Positions 50,455 to 59,170 of a stretch of 64,000 bases of DNA are shown one piece after another; position 1 is the stretch's first letter; each line of letters opens with the position of its first letter. The stretch comes from Rubrivirga litoralis (GTDB lineage: Bacteria > Bacteroidota > Rhodothermia > Rhodothermales > Rubricoccaceae), in assembly GCF_031846415.1 (NCBI RefSeq), contig NZ_JAVRHT010000016.1, forward strand, positions 21,833-85,832, in the 5' to 3' direction. Both the position numbers and the translations under genes were made by a program. Below the pieces are notes generated by a model. It had not been told where the DNA came from, searched no databases, and saw only the letters and a program-made list of their open reading frames with translations.

Positions 50455-52101
50455 ATGCCCGCCACCGACCAAGCCCCCTGCCACGAGGCCGCCGTCCGCG
50501 CCGCGCCGTCGTCTGGGGGCGGGGCGGGCGAGGGCGGGGCGGCGGGGCTCGACGACGCCGGCCGGCGGTGGGTGCTGGCGGCGGCGGTCGGGGGCAGCTC
50601 GCTCGCGTTCATCGTCGGGTCGGTCGTCAACGTGGCGCTGCCGGCGCTCCAGCGCGACCTGGGCGCGAGCGTGGCTGAGGTCCAGTGGGTCCTCAACGCC
50701 TACCTCCTGCTGCTGGGCTCGCTGCTCCTCGTGGGCGGGGCGGTGGGCGACCGCGTGGGCCGCCGGCGGACGTTCCTCGCGGGCGTGGCCGTGTTCGGCG
50801 CGGCGACCGCCGCGTGCGGGCTGGCCCCGACAGTCGGGTGGCTCGTCGCGGCCCGGGCCGTCCAGGGGCTCGGCGCGGCGCTCCTCGTGCCGACCTCGCT
50901 CGCGCTCGTCTCGGCGGCCTTCCCCGAAGGCGAGGCGCGCGGCCGGGCCATCGGGACGTGGGCCGGGTTCTCGGCGCTCACGACCGCGCTCGGGCCGGTC
51001 CTGGGCGGCTGGCTGGTGGACGCATTCTCGTGGCGGTGGGTGTTTTTCGTCATCGTGCCGCTCGCGGCCGCCACGTTCGCGCTCGGCGTGTGGAGGGTGC
51101 CGGAGAGCAAGCCGTCGGGCGAGGAGGGCGCGCTCGACTGGCCGGGCGGGGCGCTCGCAGCCCTCGGGTTCGGGGCCGCCGTCTGGGGCCTGGTCGCCGC
51201 CGGCGAGCGCGGCTGGGCCGACGCCGCCGTGTGGGCGGGGCTCGCGGGCGGGGCGGCGCTGCTGGCCGCGTTCGTGTGGTGGGAGAGTCGGGCCGCCGCC
51301 CCGCTCGTCCCGCTCGGCCTGTTCCGCTCGGCCGCGTTCAGCGGGGCGAACGCGATGACGCTGCTCCTGTACTTCGGCCTCAACGGCGTCCTCTTTTTCC
51401 TCCCGTTCAACCTGATCCAGGTCCAGGGCTACTCGGCGACGGCGGCCGGCGCGGCGTTCCTCCCGTTCTCGCTTACGATGGGGCTCCTGTCGCGGCGTGC
51501 GGGCGGATTGGCGGAGCGGTGGGGCGCGCGCCGCGTGATCGTCGGGGGCGCCTTCGTGGCGGCGGTCGGGATGGCGCTGCTCGCCGTGCCCGGCGCGCGG
51601 GGCGGTCCGCTCGGGGGCTCGTACTGGGCCACGTTCTTCCCGCCCATGCTGGTCCTCGGGCTGGGCATGACGCTGGCCGTCGCCCCGCTCACGGCCGTCG
51701 TCATGAACGCGGCCGACGACGCACACGGCGGGGCGGCGTCGGGCGTCAACAACGCGGCGGCCCGCATCGCGGCGCTCCTGGCGATCGCCGTGCTGGGCGT
51801 CGTCGCGCTGGGCGTGTTCGGCGGCGCCCTCGACGAACGCCTGGCGGACGCCCCGCCCGGGGTCACCGAGGCCACGGCCCCGTTCCGCGAGGACTTGACG
51901 GGCGCCCAGTTCCCGGACGGCCTGGGCGGGGCGGAGCGCGCTCAGCTCGAAGCCGTCGTGGGCGGGGCGTTCGTGGTCGCCTTCCGCTGGGTGGCCGGGA
52001 TTGCGGCGGCGGCGGCGGCGCTCAGCGCGCTCGTCGCGGCGCTCACCATCCCGGCCGCCCCGCCCGAAGTCGACCGGGACGAGATGCCGGACGACGACTG
52101 A
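50455..52101 (+). CDS. MFS multidrug exporter, DHA2 (EmrB/QacA) type
   Basis: A 548-residue, 14-helix major facilitator. Motif A is GGAVGDRVGRRRTFL, motif C is in ALTTALGPVLGGWLVDAFSWRWVFF, and FIVGSVVNVALPALQRDLGA is the typical first helix of the DHA2 family. Proton-driven export of drugs or other hydrophobic compounds is expected. The N-terminal 35 residues are Gly/Ala-rich from motif copies. No regulator or membrane-fusion partner gene is adjacent. Confidence 0.92.
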   Translation: MPATDQAPCHEAAVRAAPSSGGGAGEGGAAGLDDAGRRWVLAAAVGGSSLAFIVGSVVNVALPALQRDLGASVAEVQWVLNAYLLLLGSLLLVGGAVGDRVGRRRTFLAGVAVFGAATAACGLAPTVGWLVAARAVQGLGAALLVPTSLALVSAAFPEGEARGRAIGTWAGFSALTTALGPVLGGWLVDAFSWRWVFFVIVPLAAATFALGVWRVPESKPSGEEGALDWPGGALAALGFGAAVWGLVAAGERGWADAAVWAGLAGGAALLAAFVWWESRAAAPLVPLGLFRSAAFSGANAMTLLLYFGLNGVLFFLPFNLIQVQGYSATAAGAAFLPFSLTMGLLSRRAGGLAERWGARRVIVGGAFVAAVGMALLAVPGARGGPLGGSYWATFFPPMLVLGLGMTLAVAPLTAVVMNAADDAHGGAASGVNNAAARIAALLAIAVLGVVALGVFGGALDERLADAPPGVTEATAPFREDLTGAQFPDGLGGAERAQLEAVVGGAFVVAFRWVAGIAAAAAALSALVAALTIPAAPPEVDRDEMPDDD

Positions 52102-52176
52102 CCGCCCCGCCCGAGCAACCGGAGCGGCGGCATCCGGGCGGGGTGGTGGACGGGCGGGGAGGACAATTGGCCCGGT

Positions 52177-53850
52177 CTACGCGGGCGGGGCGGCGTCCGC
52201 CACCGCGTGCAGGGCGTCGGCGAGGCGCTCCGAGATGGCGCGCCAGTCGAACCGGGCCTCGGCCTCGCGGCGGAGGTCGGCGGCGTAGGCGCCGGGCGCG
52301 TCGAGCGCGGCCGTCAGCCGGTCGGCGAGGTCGGAGACGCGGTGCTCTGCGTCGGGGCGCGTCAGGAGGAGCGGGCGGGCGGGCTCGGGCAGGCCCGCGG
52401 CGAGCGCGCGGAGGCTGTCGCCCATGCCGCCCACGTCGGGGCCGACCGGGAGCACGCCGGCCGCGGCCGACTCGGGGACGACCAGCGGGCTCGCCTCGCG
52501 GACGACCGACGGGAACGCGCCGGCGTCGGCGAGGCCGTAGAGCGGGCCGAGCGCGTCGTGGTCGAGGAAGCCGGTGAACACGACGTGCTCCGGCGTGAGC
52601 GTCCGCGCGGCCGTCGCGACGTAGTCCGCCACCCCGCCCTCGGCGTCGAGCGCGTCGAGGAAGGCCTGCCCGGCGAAGAACGGCTCGGCGTCGAGCCCGC
52701 CGCCGCCCTCCAGCGCCCCGCCCAGGCGCACGAGCTGGCGCACGAGCGCCTCGTCGCCTTGGGAGAGCGCCCAGACGAGCGCCTCCAGCCCCTCGCGGAG
52801 CCCGCCCGTCCCGGCGACGATGGCCCGGACGTCGGGGTGCGCCTCGGCCACGAGCGGGAGGGCCAGCACGAGGTCCGCCGGCCCCTTCGCCGCGATCAGG
52901 CGGCCGACGTAGACGACGGTCCGGGCGGCGTCCCAGTCGACGGCCCGGAGCCCGGCCTCGACGTCGGCGTCGGGCGCCGAGCGTGGGTAGTCGAACTCCA
53001 GCGCCGCCAGCACGTCGGCGTCGGACGGGTCGGCGCCGAGCGCCGCCAGCCGCCCGTGCAGGTCGGCCGTCGCGCGGGCGGGGCGGCCCCGCTCGACGCC
53101 CGCGACCACGCCGGCGATCCGCTCGACGGTCGCCGCGCGGTCGGCCCGGTCGACGAGTTCGAAGACGGACGTGTCGGTCCCCACCGGCATCCGCGCGAGC
53201 TTGTTCTCGACGCCCTCGACCGACCCGAACACGTCGCGGATGCGGCCCTCCATCTCGCCGTTGAGCGCGAACACGGCCGCCGCCCCGCCCAGGGCCTCCT
53301 CGGCGAGCCGCCGCGAACGGTCCTCCCGCTTGACCACGTACTCGATGGCGCTCCCGTGCGGGAGCACGGCGTACGGCGCCCCGCCCCGCCCGCGCGCGCG
53401 GTGCGCCGCCGGTGCCATCAGGACCGTGTGGTTGACGACCCAGGCGGCCACGCCCGCCTCACGGGCCACGCGCTCCAGCACAGCCGCGTTGCGCGCGAGG
53501 TAGCCCTCGACGGCCGCGTCGTCCAGGTCGGGGATGTAGACGACGTAGTCCGAGGGCGTGCTGGGGCGGACGTAGGTGGGCAGCACGGCGAGGGCGGGGC
53601 GGTGGACCGTGACGGCGCCCGGGTAGTCGGTCTCGCGCTCGAACAGGATCTCGGGGTGGCCGTCAGCGCCGTAGGCGACGGCCTTCGAGACGAAGTCGTA
53701 CCGCTCCGGCCGGCTCTCCTGGCACACGGCGTGGACGGCGTGCCCGCCCTGCGCGAGCGCCCGCAGGACGGCCCGCGTCCACAGGTTCGAGCCGGCGCCG
53801 GCGAGGCCGTAGCCGTGGACGACGCCGAGCGGGGCGGGGGAATCGGGCAT
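52177..53850 (-). CDS. Glycosyltransferase (GT4-like), long form
   Basis: A 557-residue GT-B protein. The N-terminal VVHGYGLAGAGSNLWTRAVLRALAQGGHAVHAVCQ is an acceptor domain; LPHGSAIEYVVKRE and VVYVGRLIAAKGPADLVLALPLV mark the donor domain, and GAFPSVVREASPLVVPESAAAGVLPVG holds the nucleotide-sugar EX7E-like site. The insert at about 390-440 is Gly/Ala-rich. Divergent from the nucleotidyltransferase gene at 54093, with which it may cooperate in surface-glycan synthesis. ATG 53850. Confidence 0.87.
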   Translation of the reverse strand: MPDSPAPLGVVHGYGLAGAGSNLWTRAVLRALAQGGHAVHAVCQESRPERYDFVSKAVAYGADGHPEILFERETDYPGAVTVHRPALAVLPTYVRPSTPSDYVVYIPDLDDAAVEGYLARNAAVLERVAREAGVAAWVVNHTVLMAPAAHRARGRGGAPYAVLPHGSAIEYVVKREDRSRRLAEEALGGAAAVFALNGEMEGRIRDVFGSVEGVENKLARMPVGTDTSVFELVDRADRAATVERIAGVVAGVERGRPARATADLHGRLAALGADPSDADVLAALEFDYPRSAPDADVEAGLRAVDWDAARTVVYVGRLIAAKGPADLVLALPLVAEAHPDVRAIVAGTGGLREGLEALVWALSQGDEALVRQLVRLGGALEGGGGLDAEPFFAGQAFLDALDAEGGVADYVATAARTLTPEHVVFTGFLDHDALGPLYGLADAGAFPSVVREASPLVVPESAAAGVLPVGPDVGGMGDSLRALAAGLPEPARPLLLTRPDAEHRVSDLADRLTAALDAPGAYAADLRREAEARFDWRAISERLADALHAVADAAPPA

Positions 53851-53890
53851 GGACGGGCGGGTGCGTCTTGTGCTGAGAACTTGTCGGGTA

Positions 53891-53956
53891 CACCTCCCTC
53901 CCCCACCGGGGGAGGGCCGGGGAGGGGGACGGACGTGGGCTGAGGGCGGGGCGGCC
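53891..53956. repeat. Dispersed MITE-like repeat, copy B
   Basis: Same core stem-loop CCCTCCCCC-ACC-GGGGGAGGG, then CCGGGGAGGGGGACGGACGT and a GGGCGGGGCGGCC motif. It lies between two divergent genes. Upstream TGAGAACTTGTC resembles the end of copy A. Confidence 0.75.
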
Positions 53957-54092
53957 AACCCAGGCACCCCGCCCGACTCTCCTCCGCTGAGGAAGAGGCT
54001 CTGGGTCCGCTACTCGGCACCCTCTGAACCGCCCCGCCCCACGCCGGTTCTGCTCCCGCCCCTTCCGCTCCCATCCCCCACATCCCCTCCGC

Positions 54093-54869
54093 ATGGACGC
54101 CATGATCCTCGCGGCCGGGCTCGGCACCCGGCTCCGCCCGCTCACGAACCACACGCCGAAGGCGCTCGTCGAGGTCGACGGCGTGCCCATGCTCGAACGG
54201 GTCGCGCGGCGGCTGCTCGCGGCCGGGGCCGACCGGCTCCTCGTCAACGTATCCTACCTGGCCGACCAGGTCGAGGCCTACGTCGACGCCGCCGACTGGC
54301 GGACAGCCGAGGGCGGGGCGGTCGAGGTGGTCGTGAGCGACGAGCCGGACGGGCCGCTCGAGACGGGCGGGGGGATCAAGAAGGCCGCCGCCTTTTTCCG
54401 CCGCGACGCCCCGTTCCTCGTCCACAACGCTGACATCCTGACCGACGTCGACCTCCGGGCGCTCTGGGAGGCGCAGCGCGACGCCGACGACGGCCGCCTC
54501 GCCACGCTCGCCACGGCGCCGGCGCGGACCGACCGGGCGCTCCTGTTCGACGACGCCGGCCTCGCCGGCTACACGCTCGACGGCGGCGAACCGAGCCTCG
54601 TCCGCGAGGGGAACGGCGCGGGGCGGCTCGTCGACTTCTGCGGCGTCCAGGCGTGCGCACCGGCGCTCCTCGACGTCATCGAGGCCGAGCCCGCGGACAC
54701 GTTCTCGGTCATGGACACCTACCTCCGCCAGGCGAAGCGCGGCCGGCGCGTGGCCGCGTTCGACGGCGCGGGCGGGGCGGGCGGGGCGGCCCACCGCTTT
54801 CTCGACGTGGGCACGGCCGAGCGGCTGGAGCAGGCCCACGCCGTCGTCGCCGCCGGCGACTTCGCCTAG
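54093..54869 (+). CDS. Sugar-1-phosphate nucleotidyltransferase
   Basis: A 258-residue NTP-transferase of the MurU/mannose-1-phosphate guanylyltransferase-like group. The signature MILAAGLGTRLRPLTNHTPKAL (4-25) binds the nucleotide and PLETGGGIKKA and FLVHNADILTDVDL carry the metal-binding Asp. It activates a sugar phosphate to an NDP-sugar in the cytosol; which sugar is not inferable. Divergent from the glycosyltransferase at 52177. Confidence 0.88.
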   Translation: MDAMILAAGLGTRLRPLTNHTPKALVEVDGVPMLERVARRLLAAGADRLLVNVSYLADQVEAYVDAADWRTAEGGAVEVVVSDEPDGPLETGGGIKKAAAFFRRDAPFLVHNADILTDVDLRALWEAQRDADDGRLATLATAPARTDRALLFDDAGLAGYTLDGGEPSLVREGNGAGRLVDFCGVQACAPALLDVIEAEPADTFSVMDTYLRQAKRGRRVAAFDGAGGAGGAAHRFLDVGTAERLEQAHAVVAAGDFA

Positions 54870-54898
54870 AGCAACGTGCAGGGAGGTACAGGGTACTC

Positions 54899-54947
54899 GG
54901 TACGAGGTACGCGCGCGCTGAGGTCAGATCGAGCCGTACCTCGTACC
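54899..54947. repeat. 13-bp inverted repeat GGTACGAGGTACG / CGTACCTCGTACC
   Basis: Perfect arms at 54899-54911 and 54935-54947 with a 23-nt loop. The left arm continues a degenerate GGTACAGGGTACTCGGTAC tandem run from 54885. A probable RNA hairpin between the nucleotidyltransferase and rhodanese genes; same architecture as at 23953 and 60331. Confidence 0.8.
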
Positions 54948-55015
54948 CACCCGAAGGGGGCGCCAGCGAGACTCCAACCCGCCCCGCCCGCCCCGCCCTC
55001 GCGTCCTCCCCGCCC

Positions 55016-55408
55016 ATGAGTCACAGCCCCCGCTTTGTCGCCCTCGTCGACCGCGCCCGCGCCGACGTCACCGAGACCAGCATCGCGGCCGTGCGCGAGC
55101 GCGTCGAGCGGGGCGGCGACGTCGTCCTCGTCGACGTCCGCGAGGCGGACGAGTGGACGGGCGGCCACCTCCCGGGTGCCCGCCACGTCTCGCGCGGCGT
55201 GCTGGAGCGCGACATCGAGGAGACGTTCCCCGACCTCGACGCGCCCCTCGTCCTGTACTGCGGCGGCGGCTACCGCTCGGCGCTCGCGGCCCGGTCGCTC
55301 GGCGAGATGGGCTACACGAACGTCCAGTCGATGGACGGCGGCTGGCGCGCGTGGACCGAGGCCGGCTACCCGACCGAAGGCGGACCCACCGAGACCCACA
55401 CGCCGTAG
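55016..55408 (+). CDS. Single-domain rhodanese
   Basis: A 130-residue sulfurtransferase. DVVLVDVREADEWTGGHLPGARHVSRGVLE and the active-site loop YCGGGYRSA with catalytic cysteine are intact; SMDGGWRAWTEAGYP is the usual C-terminal part. It moves sulfane sulfur to cyanide or thiols, physiological partner unknown. The next gene (DUF2237) follows after 29 nt in the same direction. Confidence 0.92.
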   Translation: MSHSPRFVALVDRARADVTETSIAAVRERVERGGDVVLVDVREADEWTGGHLPGARHVSRGVLERDIEETFPDLDAPLVLYCGGGYRSALAARSLGEMGYTNVQSMDGGWRAWTEAGYPTEGGPTETHTP

Positions 55409-55437
55409 CCCCGGGCGGCCGCCCCGCCCCCACACCC

Positions 55438-55809
55438 ATGCAAGTCGTCCCTACGCAAAACGTCCTCGGCGGCCCGCTCCAGACGTGCGGCCGCGACCCG
55501 CTGACCGGGTTCTACCGCGACGGGTGCTGCGAGACCGGCCCCGACGACGTGGGCACGCACGTGGTCTGCGCCGTGATGACGGCCGCGTTCCTCGCGTTCA
55601 CGGCCTCACGCGGCAACGACCTCTCGACGCCCCGCCCGGCGTTTCGCTTTCCGGGGCTCGCGCCGGGCGACCGCTGGTGCCTCTGCGTGAGCCGGTGGAA
55701 AGAGGCGCTCGCCGCCGGCGTCGCCCCGCCCGTCGTGCTGGAGGCGACGCACCAGAAGGCGCTGGACGTCGTCTCGCTGGACGACCTCCAGGCGCACGCC
55801 GCCGCCTGA
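55438..55809 (+). CDS. DUF2237 cysteine-rich protein
   Basis: A 123-residue protein of the DUF2237 family: NVLGGPLQTCGRDPLTGFYRDGCCETGPDDVGTHVVCA near the N-terminus with its conserved cysteines, then FRFPGLAPGDRWCLCVSRWKEA and VVLEATHQKALDVVSLDDL. Widely distributed, function unknown; conserved Cys and His suggest a metal site. Likely co-transcribed with the rhodanese gene. Confidence 0.9.
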   Translation: MQVVPTQNVLGGPLQTCGRDPLTGFYRDGCCETGPDDVGTHVVCAVMTAAFLAFTASRGNDLSTPRPAFRFPGLAPGDRWCLCVSRWKEALAAGVAPPVVLEATHQKALDVVSLDDLQAHAAA

Positions 55810-55835
55810 CGGTGGCCGCCCCGCCCTCGCGGCGC

Positions 55836-55884
55836 GGGCGGGGCGGGGCGGGGCGGGGCGGGGCGGGGCGGGGCGGGGCGGGGC
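55836..55884. repeat. GGGGC pentamer array
   Basis: About nine uninterrupted GGGGC units between the DUF2237 gene and flgF, flanked by an ordinary motif copy in the opposite orientation. Strong potential for G-quadruplex formation. Complementary array at 11731-11764. Confidence 0.95.
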
Positions 55885-56008
55885 CGGCAGGTTGTGCCGC
55901 GCCCGGGCCGGAAAACCGTGCCGCCGAGCGGGGCGAATGGGCGCTCAGAGGGCGGGCGGGCGCGTGGCAGCGGGTTTGACAGGGACGGGGCAGCCCCCCC
56001 GCTGTCCC

Positions 56009-56722
56009 ATGCTCCTCCGCCTCCGCAACGCGGCCACCTCGATGGCCGACATCGTCCACCGCCAGGACCGAACGGCTAACAACCTCGCCAACGCCAACAC
56101 GCTCGGGTACCGGCGCGACCGCTCGTTTACGGAAGTGCTCCGGAGCGAGATCGACGCCGAGGGCTCGCCCCAGAGCGACCGCCGGACCGTCGGCCAGGCC
56201 GACCTCGTGGCCGGCGCCCTCGACCCGACGGGCAACCCGCTCGACGTCGCCCTCGGCGGCGAGGGCTTTTTCGTCGTCGACGGCCCCGACGGGGCGCCGC
56301 GCTACACGCGGGCGGGGCGGTTCCTGACCGACGCCGACGGCACGCTCCGCACGGCGAACGGGGCCGCGGTCCGCGGCACGAACGGGCCGATCCGGCTCCC
56401 GTCCGGCGGCCCCATCCTCATCACCGAGGGCGGGGAGGTGACGGTCGGCGGCCAACGGGTCGGGACGCTCCAGGTGGTCACGTTCGAGGACGCCGGCACG
56501 CTCCGCCGCCTCGACGACACCTCGTTCACGTCGGCCGCCCCGCCCGTGGCCGTCGCCGCGCCCGTCGTGCGGCAGGGGTTCGTCGAGGGCTCGAACGTGG
56601 ACCCCATCCGCGAGATGGCCGACATGATCGCCCACGTCCGGCTCTACGAGGCCCAGCAGAAGACGGTCCAGACGACGGACGCCATCCTCGGCCAGGTCGC
56701 CCGCGACCTCGGCTCGTTCTAA
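56009..56722 (+). CDS. flgF: Flagellar proximal rod protein FlgF
   Basis: A 237-residue rod/hook-family protein, first gene of the flagellar cluster. The N-terminal RTANNLANANTLGYRRD is the conserved rod/hook signature, the middle has LDVALGGEGFFVVDGPDG and the C-terminus VVRQGFVEGSNVDPIREMADMI followed by the coiled-coil partner. Compared with the next gene, it lacks the longer central domain and so is FlgF rather than FlgG. ATG 56009 places the signature at residue 21. Exported by the flagellar type III system, with no signal peptide. Confidence 0.92.
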   Translation: MLLRLRNAATSMADIVHRQDRTANNLANANTLGYRRDRSFTEVLRSEIDAEGSPQSDRRTVGQADLVAGALDPTGNPLDVALGGEGFFVVDGPDGAPRYTRAGRFLTDADGTLRTANGAAVRGTNGPIRLPSGGPILITEGGEVTVGGQRVGTLQVVTFEDAGTLRRLDDTSFTSAAPPVAVAAPVVRQGFVEGSNVDPIREMADMIAHVRLYEAQQKTVQTTDAILGQVARDLGSF

Positions 56723-56759
56723 CCCGGGCGGGCCCGCCCCGCCCCCACTCCCTCCCCCC

Positions 56760-57536
56760 ATGCTCCGTGCCCTCCGCACCGCCGCGCTCGGGATGAGCGC
56801 CCAGCAGACGTCCGTCGACAACACGGCGAACAACCTGGCCAACGCCAACACGACCGGGTTCAAGCGCGCGACCGTCGTCTTTCAGGACCTCCTCTACCAG
56901 TCCGTCCAGCGCGGCGGCGAGGGCGACCAGCGGCCGGCTGCCATGCAGCTCGGGAGCGGCTCGGCGATCGTCGCCACGCAGCGGACGTTCCTCCAGGGGA
57001 GCCTCATGCAGACCGGGAACTCGCTCGACCTCGCGGTCAACGGCGAGGGCTTCCTCCAGGCCCGGCGCCCGGACGGCTCCGTCGTCTACACGCGCGACGG
57101 CGCGTTCACGCTCGACGCCGACGGCCGGATCGTGACGCAGTCCGGGCTCGCGCTCGAACCCGACCTGGAGGTGCCGCCGGAGACGCAGGAGATCCAGATC
57201 AGCTCGGACGGCGTCGTCCGCGTCCGCCTCCAGAACGAGCCCGACGCGCTCGAAATCGGCCGCATCGAGGTGGCCCAGTTCTCGAACCCGGCCGGCCTCC
57301 GCTCCATCGGGGCCAACCTCTACGAGCAGACCGAGGCCAGCGGCGAGCCCCAGATCGGGCCGCCGGCCGAGGGCGGGGCGGGGCTCCTCCAGCAGGGGTT
57401 CCTCGAGACCTCGAACGTCGACGTGGTCCAGGAGATGGTCGACCTCATCACGGCCCAGCGGGCGTATGAGATGAACTCGAAGATGATCACGACGAGCGAG
57501 GAGATGCTCCAGATCGCCAACAGCATGAAGCGGTAG
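56760..57536 (+). CDS. flgG: Flagellar distal rod protein FlgG
   Basis: A 258-residue rod protein, the usual FlgG length. It has ALRTAALGMSAQQTSVDN at the start, NTANNLANANTTGFKR, LDLAVNGEGFLQ, and the strongly conserved end QGFLETSNVDVVQEMVDLITAQRAYEMNSKMI. It forms the part of the rod that passes through the P and L rings encoded just downstream. 37 nt after flgF. Confidence 0.97.
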   Translation: MLRALRTAALGMSAQQTSVDNTANNLANANTTGFKRATVVFQDLLYQSVQRGGEGDQRPAAMQLGSGSAIVATQRTFLQGSLMQTGNSLDLAVNGEGFLQARRPDGSVVYTRDGAFTLDADGRIVTQSGLALEPDLEVPPETQEIQISSDGVVRVRLQNEPDALEIGRIEVAQFSNPAGLRSIGANLYEQTEASGEPQIGPPAEGGAGLLQQGFLETSNVDVVQEMVDLITAQRAYEMNSKMITTSEEMLQIANSMKR

Positions 57537-57636
57537 TGAGCGGTCTTGGGTCCCCTGCTGACCGTCTGTCGCCCGCCGGGCCTCGGCGGGCGGGGCGGCC
57601 GCATGCGTCCTGTCCTTCCGAGAGGCTGTCCGAGAT

Positions 57637-57700
57637 TCTCCCCCCCCCACCGGGGGAGGGTCGGGGAGGGGGACGGACGTCGAGCGGGCGGGGCGGCCGC
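57637..57700. repeat. Dispersed MITE-like repeat, copy C
   Basis: CCCCCCCCCACCGGGGGAGGG stem-loop, CGGGGAGGGGGACGGACGT and a GGGCGGGGCGGCC motif, inserted in the flagellar operon between flgG and flgA. After the motif, copies A and C also share a GGATCTCCC-like sequence. Confidence 0.75.
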
Positions 57701-57802
57701 CCCGGATCTCCCTTGGCTGCGAGCCCAAACGCCTACCGGCCAGCGCAGCCGCAGAGAACGACGACCGCCCCGCCCCGCCCTGCCCTCGCCGCCGCGTTCC
57801 GC

Positions 57803-58489
57803 GTGGCCGCCGCCGTCGTGCTCGCCGCGCTCGCCAGCGCGCCCGGCGCGTCGGCCCAGGCCGCGCCCGAGGCCCGCGTCCAGGCCGCCGCCGAGGCCCT
57901 GCTCGCCGAGCGGTTCCCCGAGGCCGCCCCGCGCCTCGCGCCCCGCGTGCTCCGCCTCGCCGCCGACGTCCCCCCCGGCGTGCCCGTCCGCCTCGCGCTC
58001 GCCGAGGCCCGCGGCGTCCCGCGCGGCCACACCCGCGCCGACGTCGTGACCGACGCGGGGCGGGCGGGGTGGGCGCTCCTCTACGTGGCCCACTTCGACT
58101 CGGTCGCCGTCGCGCGCCGCGCGCTCTCGCGCGGCGACACGCTGGGGCCGGGCGCCGTCGAGGCGGCGTGGATCGAGACCACGCGGTTCCACGGCGACCC
58201 CGTGGCGCCGGCCGCGCTCCGGGGCGGGGCGGCCCCGACCGCGCGGCGCTCCGTCCGCGCCGGCGAGGCGTTGCGCCAGAGCGCGCTCGCGTGGCCGACC
58301 GCCGTCGGCACCGGCGACGCCGTCCGCGTCCGCTACCGGCGGGGCGGGCTCCTACTCACCGTCGACGCGACGGCCCGCGAGACGGGCGCCGTCGGCAAGG
58401 CCGTCCGCGTCCACTCGCGGTCCACGGGCGCCACCTACCGGGTCCGCGTGACGGCCCCGGGCCGCGCCGACTGGATCGAAACCCTCTGA
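57803..58489 (+). CDS. flgA: Flagellar P-ring assembly chaperone FlgA
   Basis: About 228 residues with a Sec signal (VVLAALASAPGASAQA) and a C-terminal SAF domain: RRSVRAGEALRQSALAWPTAV, GDAVRVRYRRGGLLLTVDATARETGAVGKAVRVHSRSTGATYRVRV. FlgA helps FlgI polymerise into the P ring in the periplasm. The GTG at 57803 leaves almost no n-region; a TTG at 57713 would give a longer, positively charged one and is an alternative. Separated from flgG by repeat copy C but on the same strand. Confidence 0.87.
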   Translation: MAAAVVLAALASAPGASAQAAPEARVQAAAEALLAERFPEAAPRLAPRVLRLAADVPPGVPVRLALAEARGVPRGHTRADVVTDAGRAGWALLYVAHFDSVAVARRALSRGDTLGPGAVEAAWIETTRFHGDPVAPAALRGGAAPTARRSVRAGEALRQSALAWPTAVGTGDAVRVRYRRGGLLLTVDATARETGAVGKAVRVHSRSTGATYRVRVTAPGRADWIETL

Positions 58490-58502
58490 CCCCCCCGCTG
58501 CC

Positions 58503-59168
58503 ATGCCCGCCCCGCCCCGCCCCGCCCTCACTTGGGAGTCCGCCCCGCCCCGACTCGTCGCGGTGCTCGTGGCGCTCGTCGTTCTCGCCGCGTTTGCCCC
58601 GGCGACCGCCGCGCAGTCGCTGTTCGCCGACGTCGTCGCGCGGCGGCCGGGCGACGTGATCACGGTCGTGCTCGCCGAGCGGACCCAGGCCCAGCGTCGG
58701 AGCACCTCCGACGAGCAGGCGCAGGCCGGGCTCGGCGGGAGCGCGTCGGTCGGCGGCAGCCTCGCCGGTCAGTTTGGGGCCGACACCCAGTACTTCTCGG
58801 ACGCCGCCGCCCGGAGCGGCTCGGCCCAGAGCGACCTCTTGAGCGGGACGGTCTCGGTCGTCGTGACCGGCGTGGACGACGCGGGCAACCTCGTCGTCGA
58901 GGGCGAGCGGAAGATGAACGTGAACGGGTCGGGCCACCGGCTCCGCGTGGCCGGGCTCGTCCGCCCCGACGACGTCCGGGCGGGGAACGTGGTGTTCTCG
59001 TACCAGATCGCGAACGCCGAGGTCGACTACCGCCAGGACGGGCTCCGCAACCGCTTTTTCAAGCCCAGCTTTTTCGCCAAGGCGGCCGCCATCGTGCTCG
59101 TCGTGGCCGCCGTCGTGTTCGGGGCGAGCCAGATCGGCGGCGACGTCGCCGCCGAGGTCGCCCCGTGA
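58503..59168 (+). CDS. flgH: Flagellar L-ring protein FlgH, atypical
   Basis: A 221-residue FlgH: SLFADVVARRPGDVITVVLAERT, then LLSGTVSVVVTGVDDAGNLVVEGERKMNVNG and LVRPDDVRAGNVVFSYQIANAEVDY are clear family signatures of the outer-membrane L ring. Two oddities: there is no lipobox cysteine (signal peptide ends APATAAQS, and the protein has no Cys at all), while FlgH is usually a lipoprotein; and a C-terminal hydrophobic helix (AKAAAIVLVVAAVVFGAS, about 191-208) follows the normal end. The helix may anchor it instead. Stop overlaps a GTG 6 nt before the flgI ATG. Confidence 0.92.
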   Translation: MPAPPRPALTWESAPPRLVAVLVALVVLAAFAPATAAQSLFADVVARRPGDVITVVLAERTQAQRRSTSDEQAQAGLGGSASVGGSLAGQFGADTQYFSDAAARSGSAQSDLLSGTVSVVVTGVDDAGNLVVEGERKMNVNGSGHRLRVAGLVRPDDVRAGNVVFSYQIANAEVDYRQDGLRNRFFKPSFFAKAAAIVLVVAAVVFGASQIGGDVAAEVAP

Positions 59169-59170
59169 CC

